NCBI GenBank assembly: GCA_965228005.1
Contig: CBDDGV010000004.1
Location: 434,001 to 498,000, forward strand
Length of the DNA: 64,000 bases
Direction of reading: 5' to 3'
From: JBCCXZ01 sp965228005
GTDB lineage: Bacteria > Planctomycetota > Planctomycetia > Pirellulales > Lacipirellulaceae
Under the pieces are notes generated by a model. It was not told the DNA's origin and ran no database searches. It saw only the letters and a list, made by a program, of their open reading frames with translations. The translations under genes and the position numbers were made by a program. Numbering within the stretch: position 1 is the first letter of the stretch; the number at the start of each line of letters is the position of its first letter. Of this stretch, positions 34,401 to 42,199 are shown piece by piece.

Positions 34401-37369
34401 TCGCCTTGCGTCTCATTGGTGCGAAGAGACGCGCCGGTCACCGAGACTTGCAGGCCAAGGTCCCGGGGGCTGCTGGTTTCGAGGAACGAGAGTCCGCCGC
34501 CGCCCAGAACGCCAGAGTTGCCGCCGAACTGGCCGCCTTCGATCGCTAAGCTCGAGTCGAGTCCCTGTACAGAGACGGCCCCGCCGAAGGTCCCGGCCGA
34601 GTTGGCGAAGGCGTTGACGTCTCGGAGCGTTACGCCCCCTTGGGCGAACCGGACATCGAAGGCGATGCCGCCGCCGTGGCTGTCCGCCGAGTTCTGGTTG
34701 AAGTTACTCTCCGCAATGAGCACCCGGGCTTCCCGGACCTCGTCGACTCCCAATTCCACGTCGCGGGCGTACACGAGCAGCCCGCCGCCCCGCCCGGTCG
34801 CGGTGTTGTTGCTGAAGGTGCTGCCGGTGATCTCCACCGCGTACCCACGCGCCCGGGCGTCCACGCCGCCGCCGAAGTTGGCGGTGTTCCCGGAAATGGT
34901 GCTGTCGACCATCTCAAGGTCGCCGGCGCCGACCGACACGCCTCCGCCGAAGGAGATCGCCTCGTTATCCAGGATCAGACTGCTGACAACCGAGAGCGAA
35001 CCAAAAGACGAGACGCCGCCCCCGCTGCTCTGACCGCGCCCGGCGGGCCCCACCTGGTTGCCGATCACCCTGGACTCGACCAGCCACAGGTTCTCAGCCG
35101 ACCGGACCCCGCCCCCGGAACCGCGGGTGTCGCCGCCCGTGATCGTCATCCCGTTCAGCTCGACGTCGAAGTTGCTGGTGTAGTCGCCGTCGCTGACGAA
35201 GAACACCCGGCTGCCGTCGCCGTCGTTGGTGGAGTCGCCGTCGCTGAGCGTCGAGTCCGGCGTGGGGTCGTTTCCGCTGGCGTCGATGGTCAGCAGGTCG
35301 GCCGAGTCGCCCGTGATGATCAGCGAGTCGGCGATCTGCAGCTCGCCCTCGGTGAGCAGGATGCTCACCGGCCCGTCAAAGCCGAAGTCGAACACGATCT
35401 CTTCTAGCCCCGGTACGGAGTTCGTGGCGAAGATCGCCTCGCGGAGGGTAAGGTCGCCGTCTGCCAGATCGGTCGCGTCGGATTCGGTGTCGACAGTCAC
35501 CACCGGCGGCGGCTGTTCGGCCTCGACCGCCAGCGCAGACAAGAACGCCCCGTCCTTGACCTCTCCCATGCCGAAGAGGTACTCCCACGCGAGCCGGTCG
35601 TTGTGGTCGACGTCGCGGTCGCCGTCGGCGTCGCCGAAGGAGCGGGAGTCCTCGCCCAGTCCGGTGGCGCCGAGGTTGCGCTGCAGGATCAGGAAGTCGG
35701 AGCCGTCGACGTCCCCGTCGCGGTCGAAGTCGGCGTCGACCTCGCCGAGCCCTTCGGGCTGGACCTCGAAGGCGCCGATGTCGATCACGCCCTGCTGGCG
35801 GAAGAAGAACGCGCCGCGTTGGTCAAAAGCCGGCACGCCGTCCATGCCCGCTATGAGCGTCGGGTCGCCCGCATCAATTGCTGGGCTGCCGGGCTGAAGC
35901 GCGTAGACCAGCGTCGGCCCTACGCCGCCTTGCGGGCCTGACAATAACGGATCGATCCCCAGCTGGGTGTTATTGAGGAACGCCGGAGTGCCTGGTGCAA
36001 TCACGCCGATTGCTGAAGACTCCGCCGTGAAGGAGCCTTCGAATGCGGTCAGGTCACTGGCGCCGCCAAAGACGCTGTTGCCGAAAACAATCGTGTGGTC
36101 GAGTACCACCTCCGTACCGGCGGCAACGATGCCCCCGCCGAGCAACGCACTTAGCTCTCCCAGGTCCAAGTCGACTTCGTTGTCGACAATCGTGCTGTGC
36201 CGCACCGCGAAATCGACGAGCCCTAGTGACTCGACGTAAATACCGCCGCCGTTAATCTCGGATCGGTTCCGCGCAATAGTGGAATTGATGACCTCGAAGG
36301 ACCTGTCGCGACTCCCGAAAGTGAACGACGCGATGCCGCCTCCTTGCCGCTCGGCGATGTTCGAGTCGAACGACGAACTTGTGATTTCGACAACAGACCC
36401 GAACGCGGCCAACCCTCCTCCAACGTCCACGGCGTAGTTGCGGGCGATATGGCTCTCGTGGATGGTCAGTCTCCCACCGGAATTCGACCGGATGCCGCCC
36501 CCCTCGGCCGCCGCCCTGTTGTCGCTGACTACCGAGCCGGTCAGCAGCAGGGTAGGCGATCCAGCGCGGGTGCTGGTCAATGAAATGCCGCCACCGGCCC
36601 CCCTGTTCGTTTCATTGCCAATGATATGGCTGTTCCGAATAGTCGATTGCCCGCCGGCAAAAGCAATCCCTCCACCCGAGGAGTCCGCCACGTTGTTTGC
36701 TACTTGGCTGTCCTCCACCACCAATCTGAAAGCGAACAGGCCGCCCCCGTTCAGACCGCTCGAGTTGCCCGAGATGACGGAGCCTCGGATCAGTAGATCA
36801 CTGGAGAAGACCCCGCCGCCGGAGGAGCCGGAGTGGTTCTCGGTGATGACCGAGTCGACGATCGTGAGGGCCTCTGAGCTCACAATGGCCCCCCCCTCAC
36901 CGGCGGCGTCCCCGCCTGTGAGGGTGACGCCCTGGATCGTCACCTCAAGCGTGTTGCCCGAGTCGAAGTCCCTGACCGAAAACACCCGGCTCCCATCCGC
37001 GTTGTTTTCATCCGGCGTCGGGTCGCTGCCGCTCGCATCAATCGTCAACAGGTCTGGCCCGTCGCCGGTGATCGTCAGCGAGTCGGTGATCTGCAGCTCG
37101 CCTTCGGTCAGCACGATCGTCGCGGGGCCGTCGAACCCGAAGTCGAACACGATTTCCTGATGCCCCGGCACCGTGTTCGCCGCGAAGATCGCCTCGCGCA
37201 ACGACGTCACCCCGTCGTCGAGGTCCACCACGTCCAAATCGGTGTCGACCGTGATCACGGCCAGCAGGTCGCGCTTCTCCAGCGGCTCGTGCCGCAGGCG
37301 GCGGGCGCGGCGGCGTTCCTTGGCGAGCTTGGTCTTGGCGAGCTTCTTCAAGCGACGATAGCGGGGCAT
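28472..37369 (-). CDS. Giant LEPR-XLL / choice-of-anchor Q beta-helix protein, 2965 aa
   Basis: 2965 aa. A very basic N-terminus (MPRYRRLKKLAKTKLAKERR) leads into HEPLEKRDLLA, the LEPR-XLL motif. Four modules start near residues 37, 620, 1445 and 2040, each with a 'xTLREAIFAxNxVPG' opening, long beta-helix arrays and the NTLLGIDPLL / SPAIDAGDP closing signature. Modules 1 and 3 end with a two-repeat dockerin-like segment (DRDGDVDGSDFLILQRN; DADGDRDVDHNDRLAWEYLF). Modules 2 and 4 do not share that linker. About 600 bp at 31019-31620 is nearly identical to 35260-35870, so the gene arose by internal duplication. The tail has ERDAVFASAFMG and ends LAFAQWGF. Surface location is inferred. Confidence 0.9.
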   Translation of the reverse strand: MPRYRRLKKLAKTKLAKERRRARRLRHEPLEKRDLLAVITVDTDLDVVDLDDGVTSLREAIFAANTVPGHQEIVFDFGFDGPATIVLTEGELQITDSLTITGDGPDLLTIDASGSDPTPDENNADGSRVFSVRDFDSGNTLEVTIQGVTLTGGDAAGEGGAIVSSEALTIVDSVITENHSGSSGGGVFSSDLLIRGSVISGNSSGLNGGGLFAFRLVVEDSQVANNVADSSGGGIAFAGGQSTIRNSHIIGNETNRGAGGGISLTSTRAGSPTLLLTGSVVSDNRAAAEGGGIRSNSGGRLTIHESHIARNYAVDVGGGLAAFGSVVEITSSSFDSNIAERQGGGIASFTFGSRDRSFEVINSTIARNRSEINGGGIYVESLGLVDFAVRHSTIVDNEVDLDLGELSALLGGGIVAAGTEVVLDHTIVFGNSVFGGASDLTAFEGSFTAESSAIGVIAPGTPAFLNNTQLGIDPLLSGPQGGVGPTLVYALQPGSPAIDAGDPTLIAGMDGVPAFDQRGAFFFRQQGVIDIGAFEVQPEGLGEVDADFDRDGDVDGSDFLILQRNLGATGLGEDSRSFGDADGDRDVDHNDRLAWEYLFGMGEVKDGAFLSALAVEAEQPPPVVTVDTESDATDLADGDLTLREAIFATNSVPGLEEIVFDFGFDGPVSILLTEGELQIADSLIITGDSADLLTIDASGNDPTPDSTLSDGDSTNDGDGSRVFFVSDGDYTSNFDVELNGMTITGGDTRGSGGGVRSAENLWLVESRVIGNQVGPAGRGQSSGGGVSSFGSLSVVSSLILDNEAISFGGGVSVGAGDLEMVDSTISGNTANFGGGVDARARGYAVEITGSTFSNNTATGRGGGLLVYARDVELGVDEVREARVLIAESNFNQNSADSHGGGIAFDVRFAQGGVTLRDVNAFANSAGTFGGAVSVQGLDSSLAIEGGQFGGNSGVLGGGGLSFLETSSPRDLGLQVSVTGASLRTNETQGDGGGIYANFDVGTLTVDGGQIFNNQANTGGGIFTLRRDSEDAVFLEGATVSNNTADSWGGGVWVGEGGLVVNRSEVRQNTAGNGGGGLFVENLTMTDSSVENNQTLEGYGGGASVSGDAVIVGSTIERNDAVAGGGGLQLGGGGSEISRSTIIHNEAVDGRGGGVYVRSGQTVLIEDSLVAENAAGGDGGGLYSFFTDLQISGSTFAENRATSRGGGVYALAAGGASDEFVNSTFSENHADVFGGGVHYVGRGFAELGIRHSTIYLNTAGNANSGEPGEGAGVFTPNARLELDHSIVFWNSLRDGSQEDIAEQLGRFLVESSLIGTIRPGTEAILNNTLLGINPHLDSLQDNGGPTPTHAPRFESPVIDAGDPTLVAGVDGVPEFDQRGEPFDRVSGPAIDIGAVELQQFTLFEAQAVQTQSVQQQQRDDEREPDDESLPAPLAAAAAAALVTPSIEDDVPTVVVTTTADVVDFNDGVTSLREAVFAANTVPWLQKIEFDFPFDGPAKLVLTEGELVVTDSLIIVGDSADLLTIDASGNDPTPDEDNGDGSRVFDIRDFDFESALDVTIRGVTLTGGDPGSLGGGAVLTSENLTLVEAVITGNHADSGGGVYSYGYGSAASLTILDSIVSQNSTSRGPGGGIFATSLFMESSEVRENSAASSGGGIAIRGGDSTIVDSQITGNHSDSDGGGIGVSGRRRGIPSLVLTGSEVADNTSVREGGGIRFSSGTLTIEDSLIARNRTDDFGGGLFSTTAAVAISGSTFDSNHAQRVGGAIAMFSSPRALGPFDIVNSTLSQNTAEELAGGIYADTRSPSPLLVRHSTVAENAVIGDRSPLGGGGIYANAGEVIVDHTIVWGNLLNGVDNDLASRLDQGSFAVESSLVGVIAPGTPAFVNNTLLGFDPLLGALQDNGGPTPTYELLPGSPAIDAGDPALMAGMDGVPAFDQRGAFFFRQQGVIDIGAFEVQPEGLGEVVADFDGDGDVDGTDFLIQQRNFGATGLGEDSRSFGDADGDRDVDHNDRLAWEYLFGMGEVKDGEFLAALAVEAEQPPPVVIVDTESDATDLADGDLTLREAIFATNTVPGLEEIVFDFGFDGPVSILLTEGELPIADSLIITGDSADLLTIDASGNDPTPLVNNSDGSRVLNIDDGNFLEAFRVAITGVTIRGGDSGSGAGILSNEELYLERVVVTDNHGGSGGRSQGGGINSSVSLTVVDSVVSDNSVGGRGGGIFSSGDWLSISETSISGNLAASGGGVGAVVLGGFVEILGGSISGNTATGDGGGVSIFGRSSSNIEIDQVLVIDGTSLEGNTAAGNGGAILLEPSRFGANYTLREIDVAGNAAEGLGGGVAIIGEEGEVLVQQSSFTLNTSGGGGGGVAIVGPAELVVNVEGSAFEGNAAGLTTESFGGGLLVQSEGGTIGIDGSDFLGNTTNGRDGGGIAVLGGNATIADSLVSGNRAVGSIADGGGVYGGPIGGTPPGNLELTRTTIVGNSADRDGGGLEWYGGSVRIESSSLSQNNAGNRGGGIWAGSTESFEIIDSELSENTANSDGGAAFFESISVGVVGSDIRGNVSGAEGGGFALTQANPETSLRIEGSQVRENESASSGGGISIRGVRRAPTGNLEIIDSVLSGNQADSDGGGLFAFLTRGFLISGSTLSSNDAGANGGGAFLRGAGTDDLPGEITGSTVSGNTARGSGGGLSIEDGSREPLSISYTTIAENTADSDGDSNGTGGGVFSGAPVGLSHTIVFSNRRFEEFRPEDLAGPEFTGVTTFSVSDSLVGVIRPGTTASLNNTLLGIDPLLDSLADNGGPTPTHSLLPGSPAIDAGDPALMAGVDGVPEFDQRGPGFARVSGSSIDIGAFEVQNPPPRRLSGEVGDVDGDGDFDLADLLAAQRGVAAAAEAPPVDFDLPVDAAEEPERDAVFASAFMGPALAEPEEGGPPAAIDEALAAAAYEPSDWGPQRPADDDAAENDLAFAQWGF
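31019..31620. repeat. Intragenic direct repeat, copy 2
   Basis: Nearly identical to 35260-35870 in the same orientation. It encodes the dockerin-like linker plus the start of an 'LTLREAIFATNTVPG' module. It is separated from the other copy by about 4.2 kb inside one gene. Confidence 0.85.
35260..35870. repeat. Intragenic direct repeat, copy 1
   Basis: Partner of 31019-31620. Only scattered third-position and occasional amino-acid differences are seen (for example NSVPG against NTVPG), indicating recent duplication or gene conversion. Confidence 0.85.
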
Positions 37370-37843
37370 CGGTTTCAGCCTTGTGTGGTCCGACGAGGGG
37401 TGTCCGAGTCAGAAAGCACCTGCTCTATCTCGGCGGGAGCGGCGGGCCCGGGGAGAGAGGCAGGGTAGCAACGGCCCTGAAGAGTCAGGGCACGGCAACG
37501 CAGAAGAACCGGGCGCAGAGCGTCCGGCAGGGCGGGCAGAGAAGACGGCAGCCGCGGTGTCACTGCGTGCCTCGTGTGTTCCGTGCAGGCGACGCCCCCC
37601 CGTGCGACTGAAGCGCGACTTGCGTCTCACCGGAGCGGCATCTGGCCAGCCAACCACTCCATCGTCGCACGAACGCCTGCGCCTCACAACATACCGCTAC
37701 CACTGCGGCGATGCAATTTAATCTCCCACGAATTGGGCCGTCGCAAAACAAGACCGGCGTGGCCTACAATGCAGCCTCACGGCGTAAGCCGTGTTGTTTT
37801 TCAACACTTTTCTTGTGTTTAAACGAATACCCCAGGCCGAGTG
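37370..37843. other. 474-bp divergent intergenic region
   Basis: It lies between the giant gene (-) and the DUF1460 gene (+). No gene is seen. Near the right end a small hairpin, gtgttgtttttcaacac (37791-37807), is followed by ttttcttgtgttt, resembling a weak terminator or leader hairpin upstream of 37844. Confidence 0.45.
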
Positions 37844-38911
37844 ATGAAACCAACGCTCCGCAAGTTCCTGGTCCTCTTGCCGTTAGTGCTGCCCGCCCCG
37901 GCCGCCCGCGGCTTCGAGGCCGAAGCAGAATCAGCCACCGGCGTCGACCCGGAGCTCACCGCCCAGTGCGAGCGGGCCGGCGTCGAGCCTGAGATTCTGC
38001 AGCCGCTCCTGAAGAAACCGCTCTACGAATTCACCGAAGCCGAGGTCGACACCTACCTCCGCTGGCTCCACGCCGCCGAGCCCGACTTCCGCCGGCGCAT
38101 CGTCCACCTCGCCCGCAAGAACCTCGGTCAGCCCTACGACATCTACCTCTTGGGCGAGATGCCCTTCGAGCCCTACGACCCGCAGCCGATCTACTGCCTC
38201 GACCGCAGCGACTGCCTCGTCTACAGCGAGCACACCTACGCGATGGCGCTGGGGAGCGACTGGCCGCGGTTCATGGCGATGCTCCAGCGGCTCCGCTACC
38301 GCGACGGCCAGATCGGCGTCGCCACCCGCAACCACTACACCGAGGCCGACTGGAACATTTCTAATCGCTGGCTCGTCGAGGACATCACCGCGCAGGTCGC
38401 CGGCGACTCGGCCCAGAAGTTTAAGCAGAAGATCGACCGGGCCAGATTTCTCCGCTCCAGTTTCAACCTCGACGTAGACATCCCTGTCGAGAACCGCGAG
38501 GACGTCTTCCTGCCCTACCGCGAGATCGACCGCGCCGACCCCGAGCTCCGCGAGGGCGACTTTGTGAACATCGTCCGCGGCCACCCGCCCGCTGAGGGTG
38601 CGGCCTCGAATGAAAATGAGATCTTCGGCGGCAGCGCCTGGGTTGGCCACGTCGGCCTGGTCGTCCGCGGCGAGGGCGGCTCGCTCAACTTCATCCACTC
38701 CACCAAGCCGAAGGTCCGCGAGCAGACCTTCGCCAGCCTCGTGGAGTACGGCGACGAGTCGCGTGCCGAGAAGCTCGCCGAAGGCAAACCGGTGCTGCTG
38801 GGCTTCAAGTTCCTCCGTCTCCGCGACGAGCCGATGGCCGAGCTAAAGATGATCGACGGCGACCAGGCCCCCCGCGTCACCCTCCCCAAAGGCGGCCAAG
38901 CGCGGTTCTGA
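37844..38911 (+). CDS. DUF1460 domain protein (N-acetylmuramoyl-L-alanine amidase-like)
   Basis: 355 aa from ATG 37844; a GTG sits just upstream at 37841. The signal peptide is FLVLLPLVLPAPAARG. The body matches the DUF1460 family of NlpC/P60-like cysteine amidases: LARKNLGQPYDIYLLGE, CLDRSDCLVYSEHTYAM with the candidate nucleophile Cys, AWVGHVGLVVRGEGGSLNFI carrying the histidine, and an NHYTEADWN segment that is strongly conserved. It likely trims cell-wall peptides in the periplasm. A palindromic repeat cluster follows it, then the TIGR03032 gene. Confidence 0.86.
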   Translation: MKPTLRKFLVLLPLVLPAPAARGFEAEAESATGVDPELTAQCERAGVEPEILQPLLKKPLYEFTEAEVDTYLRWLHAAEPDFRRRIVHLARKNLGQPYDIYLLGEMPFEPYDPQPIYCLDRSDCLVYSEHTYAMALGSDWPRFMAMLQRLRYRDGQIGVATRNHYTEADWNISNRWLVEDITAQVAGDSAQKFKQKIDRARFLRSSFNLDVDIPVENREDVFLPYREIDRADPELREGDFVNIVRGHPPAEGAASNENEIFGGSAWVGHVGLVVRGEGGSLNFIHSTKPKVREQTFASLVEYGDESRAEKLAEGKPVLLGFKFLRLRDEPMAELKMIDGDQAPRVTLPKGGQARF

Positions 38912-38915
38912 TCTT

Positions 38916-38990
38916 TGGTTGGCCAACGGCCAACAGCACCGTAGCCTAGGGCAACGCCCTAGGTTGCTATGACAGATGGCCTTCGGCCAA
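38916..38990. repeat. Cluster of short hairpins (ttggccaacggccaa / tagggcaacgccct)
   Basis: Three consecutive small palindromes: ttggccaacggccaac (38918-38934), cctagggcaacgccctagg (38945-38963) and atggccttcggccaaa (38976-38991). The same hairpin types recur at 48145-48340. It lies between two co-oriented genes. Confidence 0.8.
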
Positions 38991-39037
38991 ATCGTTAGGC
39001 TAACGCTCTCCCCACTCCCTCCTCCCATTATCTCCCT

Positions 39038-40189
39038 ATGTCGGACGAATCCACTCCACCTGACGGCGACCAACCCGCGCCCGACGCCGACGCCCCGCAG
39101 GAAGCCCCCCTCCGCAGCGTCCACACTTCGAACCTGCCGCAGATCCTCGCCCAGGCCGGCGCCTCGGTGCTGGTCACCACGTACCAGGCCGGCAAGCTCG
39201 TTGTGCTCCGCAACGACGGCGGCGTGCTCAACACCCACTTCCGCAACTTCATGAAGCCGATGGGCCTGGCCGTCGCCCCCGGCAAACTCGCCGTCGGCTG
39301 CAGCGTCGACGTGTGGGAGTTCCACAACGTCCCGGCCGTCGGGCCGAAGCTCGACAAGTCCGACGAGTACAAGGACCAAACCGTCCAGCACGACTTGGTC
39401 TACATGCCCCGCCGCAGCCACACCACCGGCGACATCCAGATCCACGAGATGGCCTGGGTCGAGGGCGAGCTGTGGTTCGTGAACACCGCGTTCAGCTGCC
39501 TCGCCACCCGCAGCGAGCACAACAGTTTTGAGCCTCGCTGGCGGCCGTCGTTTGTCACCGACCTCGCGCCAGGCGACAACTGCCACCTCAACGGCCTCGC
39601 CATGCGCGACGGCCGTATCCGCTACGTCACCGCCCTGGGTGAGACCAACGAGCCGGGTGGCTGGCGGGAGAACAAACGCGACGGCGGGCTGCTAATCGAC
39701 GTCGACTCGAATGAGATCCTGCTCCGCGGCCTGTCGATGCCCCACTCCCCCCGCTGGTACCAGGGCAAGCTCTGGCTGCTCGAGTCCGGCGACGGCAGCA
39801 TCGGCACGGTCGACCTGCAAACCGGCAAGTACGAAGCGGTTGCCCAGGTGCCCGGCTTCACCCGCGGCCTGTCGTTCCTCGGGCCGCTGGCGTTCGTCGG
39901 CCTCTCGCAGGTCCGCGAGTCCGCCGTTTTCAGCGGCATCCCCCTGGTCGACCGGCTGGAGGAACGCACCTGCGGCGTGTGGGTCATCAACATCGAGACC
40001 GGTCAGACGGTCGCCTTCTGTAAGTTCGAGGACGCCGTGCAGGAGATCTTTGCCGTCGAGGTGATCGCCGCCCGCTTCCCCGACCTCATCAACCACGACG
40101 CGGAGCTGATCGGCCGCAGCTACGTGCTGGGCGACGACGCGCTAGCGCAAGTTCCCGAGAGCCTGCGGAGCGAAAACCAGAGTGAATGA
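39038..40189 (+). CDS. TIGR03032 family protein
   Basis: 383 aa, cytoplasmic-looking. The sequence shows the TIGR03032/DUF4915 pattern: TSNLPQILAQAGASVLVTTY, QAGKLVVLRNDGG, FMKPMGLAVAPGKLAVG, HTTGDIQIHEMAW, LWFVNTAFSCLAT, PGDNCHLNGLAMRDG, SMPHSPRWYQGKLWLLESG. The fold is presumably a beta-propeller. Members are often found with glycosyltransferase or TPR proteins, but the function is unknown. A pyrimidine-rich single repeat arm (ctccccactccctcctcccat) lies directly upstream of the start. Confidence 0.9.
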   Translation: MSDESTPPDGDQPAPDADAPQEAPLRSVHTSNLPQILAQAGASVLVTTYQAGKLVVLRNDGGVLNTHFRNFMKPMGLAVAPGKLAVGCSVDVWEFHNVPAVGPKLDKSDEYKDQTVQHDLVYMPRRSHTTGDIQIHEMAWVEGELWFVNTAFSCLATRSEHNSFEPRWRPSFVTDLAPGDNCHLNGLAMRDGRIRYVTALGETNEPGGWRENKRDGGLLIDVDSNEILLRGLSMPHSPRWYQGKLWLLESGDGSIGTVDLQTGKYEAVAQVPGFTRGLSFLGPLAFVGLSQVRESAVFSGIPLVDRLEERTCGVWVINIETGQTVAFCKFEDAVQEIFAVEVIAARFPDLINHDAELIGRSYVLGDDALAQVPESLRSENQSE

Positions 40190-40194
40190 AGGAT

Positions 40195-40222
40195 CAGAGC
40201 CGCGAGCGTGAGCGAGCGGCCG
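40195..40222. repeat. GCGAGCGTGAGCGAGC palindrome (copy 1)
   Basis: gccgcgagcgtgagcgagcg sits at the stop of the TIGR03032 gene. Other copies: 44709-44735, 48017-48041 and 56859-56890. Confidence 0.78.
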
Positions 40223-40298
40223 ACCCGTCAACGACGCCAGCGAGCCCCGGCTCCACGCCGAGGCCCGCAAGCGGTCGTCAAATTGTCCCGCGGCCAGT

Positions 40299-41138
40299 TC
40301 AACTGGCCCGCCGCCGCCGCACGCAGGCGGCTGCCAGGCCGCCGAGGCAGAGCGCGGCCGCGGCCGGCTCGGGCACGGCGATCGGCTCGCCGAAGATGAA
40401 GTCGTCCAGCACCACCACGTCGTACCCGAACACGCCGTCGGTCGGGCCGATGTCGAAGTTGCCCGTCGTGATGACCACCGAGGCCAGCACGTTCTCGTCG
40501 AACTTCGCCCCGATGAACGACAGGCCCTTGTCGGCCGCCGGCGCCACCTGCGTCAGCAGGAGGTTGCCGCCGAGGTCGAAGTACTCCAGCTTGCTCGGCC
40601 CATCGAGGTCGACGTCCACGAACACGGCGCCGAAACCATCGGTCGTCGCCGGCGTCGTCTGGTCTTCAGGGGAGAAGAAATCGACCACGGTCACGTTGCT
40701 GCCGCGCGGAGCGAACAGCCGCTCGGGGCTGAAGGTCTGGAACTCGTCCGCGTAGGTCGGGTTGATCTCGGAGAACCGCACGTCGGCCGCGCCGTTGGCG
40801 CCGCTGAGCGCAAAGCCGGTGCCCGGCGTGCTGAACTCGATGCCCCTGGCGCGGGGCGCTGCGCTGAAGTTGAAGAAGTCGCCGGGGAACGGGTTGGGCG
40901 AAGAGATCGCGTCCGGCGCCGCGTCCCAGTTGATCTGCCTCCGGCCGTCCGCGAACTGCGTCGGCTCGAACGGGTTCAGCGCGCCGAGCGCGTTGCGGAA
41001 GTCGTCGACGGTCGACTGGATCGCGGCGGGGTCGGCCCCGGCGGCGTCGAACAGCGTGAAGCCGCTCGCGGCGCTGCGCGAGGCGTGCAGCGCGATCGAT
41101 GCGGAGAGAACAACAGCCAGCATGCACAAGCGTTTCAT
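40299..41138 (-). CDS. PEP-CTERM sorting domain protein
   Basis: 279 aa from ATG 41138 with a GGAG site. The signal peptide is MKRLCMLAVVLSASIALHAS. A beta-rich extracellular body follows (DFRNALGALNPFEPTQFADG; INPTYADEFQTFSPERLFA; NVTVVDFFSPEDQT). The C-terminal anchor VPEPAAAALCLGGLAAACVRR plus RRAS is a canonical PEP-CTERM signal: motif, helix and basic tail. It would be sorted by an exosortase and probably attached to the outer surface or matrix. The exosortase gene is not in the window. Confidence 0.93.
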   Translation of the reverse strand: MKRLCMLAVVLSASIALHASRSAASGFTLFDAAGADPAAIQSTVDDFRNALGALNPFEPTQFADGRRQINWDAAPDAISSPNPFPGDFFNFSAAPRARGIEFSTPGTGFALSGANGAADVRFSEINPTYADEFQTFSPERLFAPRGSNVTVVDFFSPEDQTTPATTDGFGAVFVDVDLDGPSKLEYFDLGGNLLLTQVAPAADKGLSFIGAKFDENVLASVVITTGNFDIGPTDGVFGYDVVVLDDFIFGEPIAVPEPAAAALCLGGLAAACVRRRRAS

Positions 41139-41566
41139 GACAATGCTCCAAACAAGAAACTCAGAGTGGGCGTGAACCGGGCGGCCGCTTCTCTGCCTGC
41201 CTCGGCCGCGGGGCCGACAAGCCCCGCGTACTACCCAGCTATGTGGCCCGCGGCGGAGTCTCTTGCAGCGCGTCCGCATTTTTCCTCAAGCCGCCCGCCG
41301 CACGCGCTGCGCGCAGTGCAACAGACTTAAGGCGACGGACTTTGCGAACTGCGAACACAGAATGAGCCGCCGCGCTTCGCCCTGGTCCTGCCGGACACTT
41401 CCCCTGGGGCTGACCGCAGATTGCCGCGGCAGAAAAAAAACAGTCGGTCTGCCGCAATCTTGCAATGGCTCGGCCCGCACCCGACATTACATTCACCGGG
41501 GCCCCGACCGCGTGCGGGGGCAACCACCCCGGTGGACCTCGCTCGCCCTCCGGATCGTCCCCCGCC
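41139..41566. promoter_or_regulatory. Divergent upstream region of PEP-CTERM and ECF sigma genes
   Basis: 428 bp without a convincing gene. A stem-loop can form from ttgccgcggcag (41421-41432) and ctgccgcaa (41450-41458) around an A-rich loop, upstream of the sigma-factor start. Its function is unproven. An N-terminal extension of the sigma factor from ATG 41465 remains possible. Confidence 0.35.
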
Positions 41567-42199
41567 ATGCAGCCCTCGGGCGCCCCCGAACCGCAGCAGA
41601 GCCCCGCCGCCGCGGGGCCGCAGCAGAAGCTCACCCCCGAGCAGTTCGCCGAACTGTTCGTGGCCGAGCACGCGCGGCTCTGGGGCCTGGCGGCAGCACT
41701 GGTTGGCGACCGAAGCGAGGCGGAGGACCTGGTGCAAGAAGCCGCGATGGTAGCGATCAAGAAGCTCGACCAATTCACCCCGGAGACGAACTTCCTGGCG
41801 TGGGTGGCGCGGATCGTCCGCATGCACGCCGCCAACTACCGGCGCAAGCGGGCCGGCCGCCGCACCTCCGCGGCCGACCCGACCGACATCGACCAGAGCC
41901 AGGCCGCCCCCGCCGCGTATCAGGCCGAGCCCAGCGTGAGCGCCTCCGCCGCCGGCGACACCCGGGGCATCCAAGAAGGCTTCGACGACGCCCTGCTGGA
42001 GCACCTTAAGTCGCTCGACGAAACGCCCCGGGCGTGCTTGTTGCTCCGCGTGGTGCACGAGCTGGCGTATGATGAAATAGCCGAGATGCTCGAGATCCCC
42101 AGCGGCACCGCCATGAGCCACGTCCACCGCTCGAAGAAACGGTTAAGAGACGAAATGGCGTCGCGGGTCTCACCGCAGCAGACTCAGCGAGAGAGTTGA
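41567..42199 (+). CDS. ECF-type RNA polymerase sigma-70 factor
   Basis: 210 aa from ATG 41567; a longer start at 41465 adds a low-complexity leader. Region 2 is FVAEHARLWGLAAALVGDRS, EAEDLVQEAAMVAIKKLDQF and NFLAWVARIVRMHAANYRRK. Region 4 is LDETPRACLLLRVVHELAYD, EIAEMLEIPSGTAMSHVHRS, KKRLRDEM. It directs transcription of an envelope or stress regulon when released from its partner. The downstream anti-sigma-like gene overlaps by one base (TGATG), the usual pairing. Confidence 0.92.
   Translation: MQPSGAPEPQQSPAAAGPQQKLTPEQFAELFVAEHARLWGLAAALVGDRSEAEDLVQEAAMVAIKKLDQFTPETNFLAWVARIVRMHAANYRRKRAGRRTSAADPTDIDQSQAAPAAYQAEPSVSASAAGDTRGIQEGFDDALLEHLKSLDETPRACLLLRVVHELAYDEIAEMLEIPSGTAMSHVHRSKKRLRDEMASRVSPQQTQRES

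Noticed and set aside
24112..37369. Autotransporter interpretation of the giant proteins
   Set aside because: The N-terminal beta-helix pattern fits, but no C-terminal beta-barrel domain is present; LEPR-XLL and dockerin features point to a planctomycete-specific export route.
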